DNA from: Candidatus Acidiferrales bacterium
GTDB lineage: Bacteria > Bacteroidota > Ignavibacteria > Kryptoniales > JAKASW01
Reading direction: 5' to 3'
Length of the DNA stretch: 64,000 nucleotides
Assembly: GCA_035515795.1 (NCBI GenBank)
Contig: DATJAY010000025.1
Span: 49,074-113,073, forward strand
The translations under genes were made by a program, and so were the position numbers. The stretch's first letter is position 1; every line of letters starts with the position of its first letter. Shown here one piece after another: positions 45,653 to 55,310 of the stretch. The notes beneath the pieces were generated by a model. The model saw only the letters and a program-made list of their open reading frames with translations. It made no database searches and was not told the DNA's origin.

Positions 45653-45703
45653 ACGGTGACGGAATTCGACGTTGATTTTCTCTGAGAGATGATGGCTCCT
45701 GCT
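45653..45703 (+). promoter_or_regulatory. Second, divergent fluoride riboswitch-like aptamer before crcB
   Basis: GGTGACGGAATTCGAC (45655-45670) matches 12 of 16 positions of the fluoride aptamer 5' strand, and GATGATGGCTCCTGC (45688-45702) matches the 3' strand GATGRCTCCTAC with one change. TCTC/GAGA around TGA (45680-45690) forms the short third stem. The first stem is weaker than in the first copy and the pseudoknot has fewer pairs. It lies 56 bases before crcB, the usual target of this riboswitch. Confidence 0.75.
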
Positions 45704-45709
45704 GCGGAT

Positions 45710-45735
45710 AATTCTTCTGCAACGAGAATTTTTTT
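45710..45735 (+). terminator. Terminator downstream of the second fluoride aptamer
   Basis: AATTCTT (45710-45716) pairs with GAGAATT (45724-45730; one G-U) around a seven-base loop and is followed by a run of seven T ending at 45735. An outer pairing of CTC/TGC in the aptamer 3' strand (45697-45702) with GCA/GAG (45719-45726) is also possible, which would link it to the aptamer. It stands between the aptamer and crcB, as expected for an ON switch. Confidence 0.7.
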
Positions 45736-45758
45736 GTACATAATCTAGAAGAAATCAA

Positions 45759-46133
45759 ATGGTTAAGAATATGCTTGTTTTTGTCGGCGGCGGAATAGGT
45801 GCTGTATTCAGGTATTTCCTTGCGGGCTGGATCTACAGGGCCGTCGGAACAGATTTTCCATATGGTACGCTCGTAGTCAATGTGATCGGATGTTTTGTCA
45901 TCGGACTTTTTATGACGATGGCGGAAGATAGATTTCTCATAATTCCTTCAATGAGGATCTTTGTCGCTGTCGGGATCATTGGAGGATTTACGACGTTCTC
46001 GACATTTAACTTTGAGACGCTGGAGCTTTTGAAGGATGGGGCCTTCACTTTAGGACTGTTGAACATTGGTGCGTCGATAGTTCTTGGACTATTGGCGACA
46101 TGGATCGGTGCGGTCGTCGGGAGAATAATTTAA
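45759..46133 (+). CDS. crcB: Fluoride ion channel CrcB/Fluc
   Basis: A 124-residue four-helix protein that exports fluoride as a dual-topology homodimer in the inner membrane. Hallmarks are GGGIGAVFRYFLAG at the N-terminus, Asn41 in the second helix (TLVVNVIGCF) and GGFTTFSTF (75-83), whose Phe residues line the fluoride path. AGAAGAAA precedes ATG 45759. It is controlled by the aptamer upstream. The following DUF190 gene starts 11 bases after its stop. Confidence 0.97.
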   Translation: MVKNMLVFVGGGIGAVFRYFLAGWIYRAVGTDFPYGTLVVNVIGCFVIGLFMTMAEDRFLIIPSMRIFVAVGIIGGFTTFSTFNFETLELLKDGAFTLGLLNIGASIVLGLLATWIGAVVGRII

Positions 46134-46144
46134 TGGAGGCTAAA

Positions 46145-46498
46145 ATGAAATTGGAAGGAACGGGAAAGCTTCTTCGCATATTTATCGGTGAAGATGATCA
46201 TATAGACAAGAAACCGCTTTATCAGGTATTTGTGAAGCGTGCTAGAGAAGTCGGAATGGCCGGCGCAACGGTTTTACGCGGAGTGGAAAGCTTCGGCGCC
46301 GGTAGCATAATTCACACGGCGAGACTTCTTGAACTCAGCGAAGACTTGCCATTTGTGATTGAGATTGTAGATACCGAAGAGAAGATCGATGAATTTCTGC
46401 CGATTGTCGAGGAGCTTTTTGAAAAAGCAGGATGCGGCGGGATGATCACTTCGGAGAAAGTCAACGTGATTCACTATACTCACGGAAGAAATCCGTAA
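46145..46498 (+). CDS. DUF190 (PII-like) protein associated with CrcB
   Basis: A 117-residue protein of the DUF190 family, a PII/GlnB-like fold often next to crcB. It begins MKLEGTGKLLRIFIGEDD and contains GATVLRGVESFGAGSIIHTARLL, split here at the typical positions; the start is ATG 46145, five bases after GGAGG. Its binding ligand is not established. It is in the crcB operon. Confidence 0.9.
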   Translation: MKLEGTGKLLRIFIGEDDHIDKKPLYQVFVKRAREVGMAGATVLRGVESFGAGSIIHTARLLELSEDLPFVIEIVDTEEKIDEFLPIVEELFEKAGCGGMITSEKVNVIHYTHGRNP

Positions 46499-46558
46499 TT
46501 ATTTTTCAGCGTTAAGTAGTCAATCATCGGTCAGGAAGCAAAAACGAAGTGTTGAATC

Positions 46559-47770
46559 ATGACAGCAGGAAATGAAATAACGAAAGAAGTCTTGTCCAAG
46601 GAAAAACATGCCGCACTAAGATTTGTTCTTCTTATTGGTGTGGTGAGTCTTTTTGCCGATTGTGCTTACGAAGGCGCACGCAGCATTACAGGTCCGCTTC
46701 TTGCGGTGCTGGGTGCGAGTGCAGCTCTCGTCGGACTTATCAGTGGACTCGGTGAGCTCCTGGGTTATGGCCTGCGCCTCGTTTCCGGCAGGCTGAGCGA
46801 GCGTACGGGAAAATTCTGGCCTATCACACTTCTCGGCTATGTTATCCAGATGAGCGCAGTGCCGATGCTGGCTCTAGCTCCGAATTGGCAGATAGCAGGT
46901 TTGCTGATCATACTGGAACGCGTCGGCAAGGCGACTCGCAATCCCCCTCGGGATGTCATGCTCTCACATGCCGGCAAGCAGCTTGGCGGATTTGGCTGGG
47001 TATTCGGGATACACGAGGCGATGGATCAGTTCGGGGCACTTGTCGGACCTATCGTAGTCGCATTTGTGCTCGCTGCCCGCGGCAGCTATCAACTTGCTTT
47101 TGCAGTGCTTCTCGTGCCGTCAGTTTTGACGCTTATGCTTATCTCCACTGCTCGCTTCTTGTATCCGAGACCGTCGGACATGGAAGTGAGTATTCAAAAT
47201 GTCGAATCGAAAGGACTCCCAAAAATTTTCTGGCTTTATCTTGCCGGCGCGGTATTGGTTGCAGCAGGATTCGCGGATTTCTCTTTGATAGCGTTTCATT
47301 TTCAAAAAACTTCCGCAATCCCAAGTACATGGATTCCGATTTTTTATTCAATCGCAATGGCGGTGAGCGGAGGCGGGTCGCTATTGTTCGGAAAACTCTT
47401 CGATCGCGCCGGACTTCGGATATTGATTCCGTTGACCGTGATTTCTGCTGCTTCGGCTCCGCTCCTGTTCTTCGGCGGATTCTGGACCGCCCTCATCGGT
47501 GCCGCGTTATGGGGACTCGGTATGGGAGTGCATGAGTCCATCATACCTGCTGCGGTCGCAACAATGGTACCGCAGCAGCGAAGACCGTCTGCCTACGGAC
47601 TTTTCACTGCCGGCTATGGGATCTTCTGGTTCGTGGGCAGCGTAGTGCTCGGAATATTGTACGACATATGGATACCCGCAGTTGTGATTTTCTCCGTTGT
47701 GCTTCAGCTGATTGCAGTTCCGATATTTCTGAGCCTTGGGCGAAAAACAGTTCCACATGACGCGGCTTGA
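46559..47770 (+). CDS. Major facilitator superfamily transporter
   Basis: A 403-residue inner-membrane protein with twelve predicted helices. The loop 2-3 motif reads GRLSERTGKF and the central loop (about residues 205-220) is short. Substrate is unknown; the family resembles drug/multidrug-type or sugar-type exporters by layout only. It follows the DUF190 gene by 60 bases, so it lies in the crcB operon and may contribute to the same stress response; this is inference. Confidence 0.85.
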   Translation: MTAGNEITKEVLSKEKHAALRFVLLIGVVSLFADCAYEGARSITGPLLAVLGASAALVGLISGLGELLGYGLRLVSGRLSERTGKFWPITLLGYVIQMSAVPMLALAPNWQIAGLLIILERVGKATRNPPRDVMLSHAGKQLGGFGWVFGIHEAMDQFGALVGPIVVAFVLAARGSYQLAFAVLLVPSVLTLMLISTARFLYPRPSDMEVSIQNVESKGLPKIFWLYLAGAVLVAAGFADFSLIAFHFQKTSAIPSTWIPIFYSIAMAVSGGGSLLFGKLFDRAGLRILIPLTVISAASAPLLFFGGFWTALIGAALWGLGMGVHESIIPAAVATMVPQQRRPSAYGLFTAGYGIFWFVGSVVLGILYDIWIPAVVIFSVVLQLIAVPIFLSLGRKTVPHDAA

Positions 47771-47782
47771 GTAATTGAATCT

Positions 47783-47801
47783 TTCGAAGGTCAGCTTCGA
47801 A
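47783..47801. repeat. Hairpin TTCGAAG-GTCAG-CTTCGAA after the MFS gene
   Basis: A perfect seven-base stem with a five-base loop lies 13 bases after the MFS stop. No T tract follows. It may mark the end of the crcB operon or be a weak terminator; enolase begins 105 bases further on. Confidence 0.4.
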
Positions 47802-47906
47802 GTTACGCATCGTTCTCCTTCGCTGCCGGGCGATACAGCGATAGATTGATAAACACACCCACATTATCTAACTTTAGATGTACAACAATTCATAAATGGA
47901 GATCAA

Positions 47907-49187
47907 ATGAAAATTAAATCTTTAGACGCATTAGAAATTTTGGATTCAAGGGGAAATCCGACGGTAGAAGTTAATATTATTTTAGAAGACGGTACGCGAG
48001 CAAGGGCCATGGTGCCGAGCGGAGCTTCGACAGGTGAGAAAGAAGCGACTGAATTAAGGGACGGCGACAAGAAACGATACGGGGGAAAAGGTGTGAAGAA
48101 GGCAGTAGATAACGTTGTCAAGAAGATTGCCCCGGAAGTAACGAAGCATGAATTCGGCTCGCAAAGGGAGATCGACTATTTTCTGATTGACCTCGATGGG
48201 ACAGAAAACAAATCTGCACTTGGAGCAAATGCAATTCTTGGCGTTTCAATGGCGTTTGTCAGGGCATCAGCTGAAAGCGCAGGGGTGCCGCTGTACCAGT
48301 ACATCGGTGGAGTCAATGCGAATCTTCTTCCCGTTCCTTGCATGAACGTGATTAACGGCGGGAAACACGCGGACAATACTGTCGACTTCCAGGAATTTAT
48401 GATCGCGCCGCATAACGCGCCGTCGTTTGCCGAAGCGATTCGGATCGGCGAAGAGGTGTTCCATGCTCTGAAGTCTGTCCTTCATGGAAAAGGACTCAGC
48501 ACTGGAGTCGGCGATGAGGGCGGATTTGCTCCTGATCTCAAATCTAACGAAGAAGCTGTCGAAGCCATATTGGAAGGAATCACGAAGGCCGGATACAAAC
48601 CTGGAAAAGATGTCAGCATCTGTCTTGATCCTGCTGCCAGCGAAATGTGGGACAATGGCAAATATCTTTTCTTCAAGAGCACGAAGAAAACCAAGTCAAG
48701 TGACGAGATGGTTAAGCAGTGGGAAAGCTGGGTGAAGCAATACCCGTTCGTTTTGATCGAGGACGGGTTAGCTGAGAACGATTGGGAAGGCTGGAAGAAT
48801 CTCACCGAGATACTTGGATCGAAAATCGAGCTTGTCGGCGACGATTTATTCTGCACAAACAAATCCATACTGGCAAAAGGAATCGGGAAGAAAGTCGCGA
48901 ATTCAATCCTGATAAAACTGAACCAGATCGGAACCGTTACCGAGACTCTTGAGACGATTGAGCTTGCTTACCGGAATAATTACAATTGTTTCGTTTCTCA
49001 TCGTAGCGGCGAAACTGTTGATACAATCATCTCGGACCTGACTGTTGCTGTAAATGCGGGACATCTCAAAACCGGTAGCGGCTGCCGAGGAGAAAGAATC
49101 GAGAAGTTCAATCAATTAATGCGGATTGAAAAACAACTGGGGAAAGCTGCTCGGTTTGCCGGCAAATCTGCCTTCAAGAACGCGTAA
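47907..49187 (+). CDS. eno: Enolase (phosphopyruvate hydratase)
   Basis: A 426-residue glycolytic enzyme converting 2-phosphoglycerate to phosphoenolpyruvate. Recognisable are the N-terminal [39 protein letters not shown], the metal-binding Asp/Glu residues in [24 protein letters not shown] and GDDLF, and [10 protein letters not shown]. The start is ATG 47907 after GGAGATCAA. Enolase is strongly inhibited by fluoride and is a known member of fluoride-riboswitch regulons in other bacteria; here it ends the fluoride block, although no riboswitch was found in its own upstream gap. Confidence 0.97.
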   Translation: MKIKSLDALEILDSRGNPTVEVNIILEDGTRARAMVPSGASTGEKEATELRDGDKKRYGGKGVKKAVDNVVKKIAPEVTKHEFGSQREIDYFLIDLDGTENKSALGANAILGVSMAFVRASAESAGVPLYQYIGGVNANLLPVPCMNVINGGKHADNTVDFQEFMIAPHNAPSFAEAIRIGEEVFHALKSVLHGKGLSTGVGDEGGFAPDLKSNEEAVEAILEGITKAGYKPGKDVSICLDPAASEMWDNGKYLFFKSTKKTKSSDEMVKQWESWVKQYPFVLIEDGLAENDWEGWKNLTEILGSKIELVGDDLFCTNKSILAKGIGKKVANSILIKLNQIGTVTETLETIELAYRNNYNCFVSHRSGETVDTIISDLTVAVNAGHLKTGSGCRGERIEKFNQLMRIEKQLGKAARFAGKSAFKNA

Positions 49188-49207
49188 ATAATCTTAGGAA
49201 TTTTATG

Positions 49208-49243
49208 AAATGCGACTTGCTTTTTAAGTGAGTCGCATTTATT
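49208..49243 (+). terminator. Terminator-like stem after enolase
   Basis: AAATGCGACT (49208-49217) pairs perfectly with AGTCGCATTT (49231-49240) around a loop that can itself pair ACTT/AAGT. The T-rich tract that follows is short (ATTATTT), so termination is plausible but the element is not a canonical strong terminator. Confidence 0.6.
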
Positions 49244-49479
49244 ATTTACTCCCTACAACAGGAGCTGGAGGTAGAAGGCTTAAAATAGCCTAATTTCAAA
49301 CAAAATTGAGGCATTAAAGACTTATGCTAAGTTTCCGAATATAAAAATGTCTTAGTGTAAGGACTCTTTAACTTGATGAAAACCGATCCAGAAGGCTACA
49401 TGCATCATGGTTGCTTGCAGCGACATACCGTTGGGCATCATGAAAGGTTTTTGTCAATGTTAATGGAAGGGAGAACATA

Positions 49480-52005
49480 ATGAACGCGATCGTGAAATTT
49501 TTTAGGAAGCACCTGACACGCGTGACAGTCATTCTTCTGTTTGTGTTCGCGGTGCTGGAAGCTATAGGGTATTTTCAGCTGAACTCCTTGTACTCTCAAT
49601 TGGCAGGCAGCAGCCTCCTAGCTTTGGGTATTTTCGGCAGTTTGGTGGCGATCGCCATCATAATAATTCATCAGGCGATTTCACTTTATGGTCCCATGAA
49701 ACTCCTTTCGGGGAAAATAAAAATGATGGCGGAGAAAGATATCACGTCTTTCTCTACTGCTCTCACCGAGATGGCACACGGAAATTTAACGTCTGAAGTC
49801 AAGATTGAAGTCGGCACGATCGCCACTTCCGTCAACGGCTATGTCGGTGAGATGGTCAAGGGGTTGAATTCGATAATCACATCCCTCAACGATGCAAGCA
49901 GGGAATTCAATTCAGCGACCGATAAGCCGTGTCAGAGGCTGTTCTACGTCGGTGCCGACTCATACCTTGAAGGTCAGGCGTGTGCTGAAGCCATGGGGAA
50001 TGCTCTAGACGGAAAAGGAAAGGTAGTCATCATCATAGAGAAATTCGGCAACATTGCGCACGAGATGAGAAGAAAAGGGTTTGAAAATACAATCAGAGAA
50101 AAATTTCCGGCGATCATCATTCTTGACGTTGTCGAATCCACCCTCCAGAAAGAAATCGTTTATGACAAGACTAAGGAGCTTTTGAGAAAGTATCCTGACC
50201 TATCCGGAATCTATATCAGCTTCGGTGGCGCCGCAGCCGCAAGGGCGGTAGCAGAATCTGGAAAGGGTGGTCAGATCAAGGTCATATGTCACGACCTTGC
50301 GGACGAAACGATGCGGTACGTCCGGGAAGGGGTCGTCGCCGCGACACTTTCACAGGATGTATTCGCGCAGGGCCATGATCCTGTGATACTCCTTTTCAAT
50401 CATGTTGCCGCCGGTTGGCATCCCAGTCATTCAAGGCTGCTGACAAACATGGATCTCGTTACTAAAGAAAATTACTCGCAATTCTGGCAGGAGGGAAAGG
50501 GTGTAATTGAGACAGAAGTGACGGCTGATAAGAGGCCGAAACCGCTGAAGAAATCAACTCGCGCGATAAAGATCATGGTGCTCGGAAGGGAGGACGATCC
50601 TTTTTGGATTGCATTTAGATTGGGAGTCGACGTCGCGAGGAGAGAATTGTGGAGTTATAATGTGACGGTCGATTGGTCGATTCCTAAGATGTCTAAGGAT
50701 GGCGGGAAGAAATTCGATACCAGCGCTCAGGTTTATGGACCTGCCATAGAGGATTGCATCAAGAATGGATACGACGCAATTAGTGTCGGAGTATTCGACA
50801 AAAATCTTGTCCCCTATATCAACAAAGCGGTCGATAACGGCTTAGTGGTTGCGACATTCAACAGTGAGCCGCTAAGTCTACGTGGATTATTCATGACGCT
50901 GGCGGTTCGGGCGAAGAGGCTGCTGAGTCTAAGCGGCGAATTGTCACGTACTGCAAAAAGGTCAATTGAAGACGCCAGCAAGAACGCTGATACTATTCAT
51001 CAGATGGCGAAGGCTTTGAATGACGAAGCGGTCTCGTTGAGCACAGCAAGCACTAACATGCAGCAAATATCCGCTGCCATTGAGACCATAGCAAAAGATT
51101 CCCACGATCAAAAAGTCGCGGTGGAAGATGTTGCCGCATCTGCAGTTGAAATTTCCAAGGCGATAGAATCTGCGAATAGAAGCGCGAACACGGTGGTCTC
51201 GGCTTCCTCCGAAGCCATAGTGACTGCAAAAGAAGGGGCCGATACGGTCATGCAAAGTCTCAGACAGATGAAAAGGATAGAGGATACCGTCGGCGCCTTT
51301 GCTGAAAAAATTGAGAGGATGGCCAAACAATCCGAGGAGATTGAAGGCATAATCGAAACCATAGAGGATATTGCGGAACAGACTAATTTGCTCGCGTTGA
51401 ACGCCGCTATCGAAGCCGCACGCGCCGGCGAGCACGGAAGGGGCTTCGCGGTTGTTGCCGATGAGGTGAGGAAACTTGCAGAGCGGTCAGCTTCTTCTAC
51501 AAAACAGACCTCAAGTCTTATAAACAAGGTGCAGGCAGACATCGCGGACGCAAGCGGATCAGTAAAACTAATCGTCGATAAAGTAAAAGAAGGGACTTCG
51601 CACGCAATAAAATCCGGTGAAGCTATCAACAAGCTCCTCGGGTCTTCAGAAAATGTCAACAAGCAGATTGACGTGATGGTCGAAGCGAACGGTGTGGTGT
51701 CGGAAAATATGTCGGGGTTGCTGAAGTCGATCGAGAAAATCTCCGCAGTCGTCGATCAGAACATGAGCGCTACCGAGGAGCTGAGTACGAGCATCAGGCA
51801 TACAGTGGAGATGATACATAATGTTGCGAGCATTGGCGAAGAAAATGCGGCAACCATCAACGAAATTTCCGAGCAGACCCGCAAGGCAACCGAAGAGGCA
51901 CAGGATGTGGGTCAGATCGCAACCGGCCTGGCCAGTATGGCTGACGACATTCAAGCATCGACCGCTCAGTTCAAGATAGAAAATGATGAGCTTGTCAGGA
52001 ACTGA
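49480..52005 (+). CDS. Methyl-accepting chemotaxis protein with permuted RbsB-like sugar-binding domain on the cytoplasmic side
   Basis: An 841-residue chemoreceptor. Two helices (about 14-33 and 44-66) are separated by only about 10 residues; a HAMP-like segment follows (about 67-145). Then comes a region of the sugar-binding (Peripla_BP_4) type in reversed lobe order: residues 153-345 match the second half of RbsB-type proteins ([31 protein letters not shown]), residues 361-465 match the first half ([42 protein letters not shown]). The signalling domain (about 600-720) has [16 protein letters not shown]. Since it follows the second helix, the sensor should be cytoplasmic. ATG 49480 follows GGGAGAAC. 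Confidence 0.88.
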   Translation: MNAIVKFFRKHLTRVTVILLFVFAVLEAIGYFQLNSLYSQLAGSSLLALGIFGSLVAIAIIIIHQAISLYGPMKLLSGKIKMMAEKDITSFSTALTEMAHGNLTSEVKIEVGTIATSVNGYVGEMVKGLNSIITSLNDASREFNSATDKPCQRLFYVGADSYLEGQACAEAMGNALDGKGKVVIIIEKFGNIAHEMRRKGFENTIREKFPAIIILDVVESTLQKEIVYDKTKELLRKYPDLSGIYISFGGAAAARAVAESGKGGQIKVICHDLADETMRYVREGVVAATLSQDVFAQGHDPVILLFNHVAAGWHPSHSRLLTNMDLVTKENYSQFWQEGKGVIETEVTADKRPKPLKKSTRAIKIMVLGREDDPFWIAFRLGVDVARRELWSYNVTVDWSIPKMSKDGGKKFDTSAQVYGPAIEDCIKNGYDAISVGVFDKNLVPYINKAVDNGLVVATFNSEPLSLRGLFMTLAVRAKRLLSLSGELSRTAKRSIEDASKNADTIHQMAKALNDEAVSLSTASTNMQQISAAIETIAKDSHDQKVAVEDVAASAVEISKAIESANRSANTVVSASSEAIVTAKEGADTVMQSLRQMKRIEDTVGAFAEKIERMAKQSEEIEGIIETIEDIAEQTNLLALNAAIEAARAGEHGRGFAVVADEVRKLAERSASSTKQTSSLINKVQADIADASGSVKLIVDKVKEGTSHAIKSGEAINKLLGSSENVNKQIDVMVEANGVVSENMSGLLKSIEKISAVVDQNMSATEELSTSIRHTVEMIHNVASIGEENAATINEISEQTRKATEEAQDVGQIATGLASMADDIQASTAQFKIENDELVRN

Positions 52006-52134
52006 AAATAGCGGAAGTCTCCTCAGCGATTTTGCCGAATTCTCAGCGGAATAATTTCTGAGGAGAATTTTTCGAAGTAAACATAAGTCGCGGGGTTTAG
52101 CGGTTTCTTTGCCCTTCAGGGCGGCCTGAGATTT

Positions 52135-53685
52135 CTAAATAAAAAACCTTATCCTGTTCCAGACCTCTCTGATAGGTGTCTTTAACCCTCTGCATACAAA
52201 AATCCTCAAGTTGTTCTCATACGGAATAGCAAATTTCGATTCGATGTTTCCCTCTTCTTCCACGTTAGAGAATGTCCGCAGGTACTCGTCTTTGCTTCCG
52301 CCGATGGCTATCATGATATCTCGGGTCGTATCGCCATACCCCCAATACCAGAAATTATTATGCGGGCAAATCACAGGGGGAAGCCGATATTTCTCTGCAA
52401 AGAAATCTATGGAGCCTGCTTCACCATAATTCCAGGTGAACACCTTTGCTCTTTTCTGCTCTTCCGGCGTGAGAGACGTGTAGACTTTTGAAACAGTTGC
52501 AGCCATGTTTTCCCATCCGAACATGTCTGCATAAAACTGTGGAAGTTCCTCGAGATGTTTTCCTTCCGGTGACGGCTGCTGTATCCCTATCGTTTGCGAG
52601 TACCGAATATAGACGTCAACAGGGAGAATGGGGATTGCATAGGGCACGGTGAAGATTCCGCCGATGAAGAGATAAATTGGTGCCGCAATCCTGATCCATC
52701 CCGTCATCGGCATATTGGATAGCTTCTCGACCATGACACCACCGGCAGCGAAGAGGAGCGGCATGGTAGCCGATAAATATTCCGATTTGCTGTGCCCGTT
52801 GATTAGTAATATCAAGAATGTCGTGACAAATATCAGCCCAGCCAACCTAAATCGTTTTCCTTCTCTGTGGAATAGAAGAAAATAAAGCCCGGAAAGCCAT
52901 ACCGGCAAAGTCACAGGTCCGTTAATCAAGAGTTGTCCCGATAGAAAATCCCATCTCGTAATTCCTGAGTACTTGCCGAATGTGGCGTTCCTTATGAATT
53001 CCAGATGGGCGAAACCGTGTGTGATATTCCAGACGATGAATGGGCTGAATATGAGTAGCGCGATTGCTCCGGAAACGTACGGCCATTTAGTCATAAAATA
53101 TTTTCTCTGCTCGGTAAACATCATGCTGACAACCAGACCCGCACCCAGCCACAGAAAGTCGATCTTGTTGAGCAATCCGAGACCGACCACGATCCCGAGC
53201 CATATCCACGACTTCTCGTTTTTTGTCTTGATGAGCCGTACCACGATGTAAAAGGCCACTGCCCAGAGAAGCCAATCGAAACTATTCATTGAAAAAATGG
53301 CGAACATCCCCAAAAATATCGGGGATAGAGTTAGAGAGAGGCATGCTGCGGTTATTGCGACGGTTTTTCCGCTTAATTCACGTGCAATTTCGCCGGCGAA
53401 GAAGACAGTAAATCCTGATGCGAGTGCCGGAACGAACCGCAGCGCAAAGACCGAATCGCCGAGGATTAGTCTGCTGATGGCAAGAATGAAAATAGAGAGG
53501 GGCGGTTGATCAACATAACCCCAAGCGAGCCGCTTGCTGCATGCGATATAATAAAGCTCATCTCTGAAATACCCGTAACCGGCGAATGCATTCGTGTATA
53601 GGTGTAGAAGAAATTCCACGAGTGAAAATCCAACAATCAGATAAAGTAACTTCTTGGAATTTGCGTTGTCGCCCATTTGCTCCAT
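52135..53685 (-). CDS. Family 39 (ArnT/PMT-like) membrane glycosyltransferase
   Basis: A 516-residue integral membrane protein with about ten helices. The first lumenal loop has YFRDELYYIACSKRLAWGYVDQPP split by the catalytic Asp-Glu typical of the PMT_2/GT39 family that uses polyprenyl-phosphate sugars. The C-terminal 130 residues are a soluble domain (PEEQKRAKVFTWNYGEAGS). The acceptor (lipid A, protein or glycan) cannot be told. It converges on the chemoreceptor with a 129-base gap. Confidence 0.85.
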   Translation of the reverse strand: MEQMGDNANSKKLLYLIVGFSLVEFLLHLYTNAFAGYGYFRDELYYIACSKRLAWGYVDQPPLSIFILAISRLILGDSVFALRFVPALASGFTVFFAGEIARELSGKTVAITAACLSLTLSPIFLGMFAIFSMNSFDWLLWAVAFYIVVRLIKTKNEKSWIWLGIVVGLGLLNKIDFLWLGAGLVVSMMFTEQRKYFMTKWPYVSGAIALLIFSPFIVWNITHGFAHLEFIRNATFGKYSGITRWDFLSGQLLINGPVTLPVWLSGLYFLLFHREGKRFRLAGLIFVTTFLILLINGHSKSEYLSATMPLLFAAGGVMVEKLSNMPMTGWIRIAAPIYLFIGGIFTVPYAIPILPVDVYIRYSQTIGIQQPSPEGKHLEELPQFYADMFGWENMAATVSKVYTSLTPEEQKRAKVFTWNYGEAGSIDFFAEKYRLPPVICPHNNFWYWGYGDTTRDIMIAIGGSKDEYLRTFSNVEEEGNIESKFAIPYENNLRIFVCRGLKTPIREVWNRIRFFI

Positions 53686-53825
53686 CTTATACTCCTTAAT
53701 GATCCATGAGAAAGATACTCGATTTAAGGAATTACGGGCAACACCCTTCAGTGTTTCACCGCAGGAAAATCGGAGAACTTTGTAGTACCAGCCGGGAGGA
53801 TAATTCTAAGTGTGCAAAAGATACT

Positions 53826-54065
53826 TCATTTTGCCGAGTACATTCCCTGGTAGCTCTTATCGTAGTTGGAACTCTGGTAGAATTCGCACTTCATGCAGCT
53901 TGCCAGCTTCATTGCGAACGTTCCCTGAACAACTCCCCCGCAAAATGTTCCGGCAATTCGGGCGCAATGGTTTCCGCTGTCGGGATATGCAGGGCACACA
54001 CCCAACTCGGCGGTTCTAGCGCCGCCCTTTTCTCTGCCGCATTTTTTAAATTCCCAGCAATTCAT
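53826..54065 (-). CDS. Two-CW domain protein
   Basis: A 79-residue Cys-rich protein starting at the ATG that gives MNCWEFKKCGRE; a TTG nine codons upstream (54092) is an alternative, but AGAGACTAGAA precedes the ATG. It has the pattern CWEFKKCGRE, GVCPAY, HCARIAGTFCGG and CMKCEFY with eight Cys, matching the two-CW domain family of small bacterial proteins. No metal or redox function is known to me. It precedes nothing on its strand within 130 bases. Confidence 0.75.
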   Translation of the reverse strand: MNCWEFKKCGREKGGARTAELGVCPAYPDSGNHCARIAGTFCGGVVQGTFAMKLASCMKCEFYQSSNYDKSYQGMYSAK

Positions 54066-54355
54066 TTCTAGTCTCTTTGTTGATGCCTTCAATTCATGTA
54101 TCGGAATTATTTTTCTTTCCTAAAGTTGCTTTGGATCATGAAATTAATCTGTAATTGATGCCATGGAATATGGCTTGCATTTTCGTGCTGCGGATTTTCA
54201 ATGTGAAGCGGCATGAGATGACGGGATTGGATTTATAAGAATCGACATGAAGGGCAGAGAGTCAATTTAGATCTTAGTAAACTGCCTCTCCGCCGCATCG
54301 TGGATGCAGTTTTATTTTCTATTCGTCTCCGCTCGATTTTTTGTTCGCGGCGTTG

Positions 54356-54721
54356 TCACTGCTGCTTGAGGTCGAGGGCTTTCTGAGTCTTCGGAGTGAA
54401 CTTGACTTCTTTCAGCGTGAAGCCGGCATCGGCGACTGCTTTCACCAACTGATCTCTTGTCACTTGCGTGGTCGCTGGAACGTCAAGGCTTGCATATCCG
54501 GTATTATAGTTCGCCTTTACATTTTTCGCTCCTTTAAATTTGCAGAGACTGCTCTCCAGGCTCTTCGAGCAACTCGAGCACATCATACCGGAAACGCGAA
54601 GGTTTATGTGTTCCGTTTTTGCGGTGGGCTTGTTCTTCGCGAAGGAGTTGCTTTGGAAGACACTAATTGACAGGAATGCCGCGAGAGTAAGCAATCCTGA
54701 AATTAATTTTATCGTTTTCAT
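54356..54721 (-). CDS. Exported heavy-metal-associated (HMA) domain protein
   Basis: A 121-residue protein with a signal peptide (about 1-28) and one HMA domain. The metal motif is GMMCSSC with Cys48 and Cys51. The C-terminal tail is charged (KFTPKTQKALDLKQQ). HMA domains carry Cu(I), Zn(II) or Hg(II); export to the periplasm suggests metal capture rather than intracellular delivery. There is no ATPase neighbour. Confidence 0.82.
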   Translation of the reverse strand: MKTIKLISGLLTLAAFLSISVFQSNSFAKNKPTAKTEHINLRVSGMMCSSCSKSLESSLCKFKGAKNVKANYNTGYASLDVPATTQVTRDQLVKAVADAGFTLKEVKFTPKTQKALDLKQQ

Positions 54722-55151
54722 TCGATCCTCCGATTTTTGTTAATTTACAACAAAAACTACCCGGAAGCCCGAGAAGTTCCCCCGATATAAACCTTGCGAA
54801 GTCACCGAGACGGTTCGGCGGAGCATGTGGCGAGGTCTTCGCAGGGTCATCCGTTCAATGCACGCCCCCTATTCTTTTCTTCATTATTATCTTAGAGATC
54901 GTTGAGGTCTGCGAGTATTTAGGGAGCCTATTGCATGTCCAGGTCGCCGGCCAGCCTTCTGTGATGGGTAGCGACATCTGCCCCGGTTGCGAGTGCGACC
55001 ATAACATCTAAGTCAGCAACACTAATAGAATTAGGGGGATCAGTGCTGGAGGTGATTTGCTGAGAACGGCAAGCTATGATTTTAACTTGATCTTCCGTCT
55101 GTCGAAACCAGCAATTCGCTAACAATATGCGAAAATAATTTGCGAAATCAC
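54722..55151. other. Gene-free stretch before the galactan locus
   Basis: The frames here (for example the minus-strand frame 54928-55158) have no ribosome site, and the latter overlaps the promoter described next. The first 40 bases act as the upstream region of the HMA gene. I see nothing else of note. Confidence 0.5.
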
Positions 55152-55180
55152 TTGACATTTAAATTCACTCCCGTTATATT
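55152..55180 (+). promoter_or_regulatory. Consensus sigma-70 promoter of the galactan locus
   Basis: TTGACA (55152-55157) and TATATT (55175-55180) with a 17-base spacer. The first palindromic operator starts 17 bases beyond the -10 box, that is, just downstream of the expected start of transcription, where bound repressor would block it. Confidence 0.75.
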
Positions 55181-55196
55181 CATGCGTTGTACTGAA

Positions 55197-55210
55197 TGTT
55201 AGCGCTAACA
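55197..55210. promoter_or_regulatory. LacI-family operator 1 (TGTTAGCGCTAACA)
   Basis: A perfect 14-base palindrome with the central CG typical of LacI/GalR-family operators, at about +10 relative to the promoter above. An identical copy lies 114 bases further downstream, allowing looping. The regulator gene is not in the window. Confidence 0.85.
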
Positions 55211-55310
55211 ATTTGCTGGCGTTTTTGGTGTTAAGTTAGTGCTGGAATCGAACAAGGGAGAGACAATACGTTAGAAATTTTAGCTACAACAATATTTACT
55301 ATCCTTTTCA

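Noticed and set aside
47771..47906. Possible third fluoride riboswitch before enolase
   Set aside because: I looked for GATGACTCC and GGNGATGG strands; only a short TTCGAAG hairpin is present, no aptamer pattern.
54980..55000. CxxCxC-rich plus-strand frame (CPGCEC) near 54990
   Set aside because: No start codon with ribosome site and stops within about 20 codons; likely chance.
54928..55158. Minus-strand 76-codon frame upstream of the galactan promoter
   Set aside because: It overlaps the consensus promoter, has no ribosome site and no recognisable sequence.
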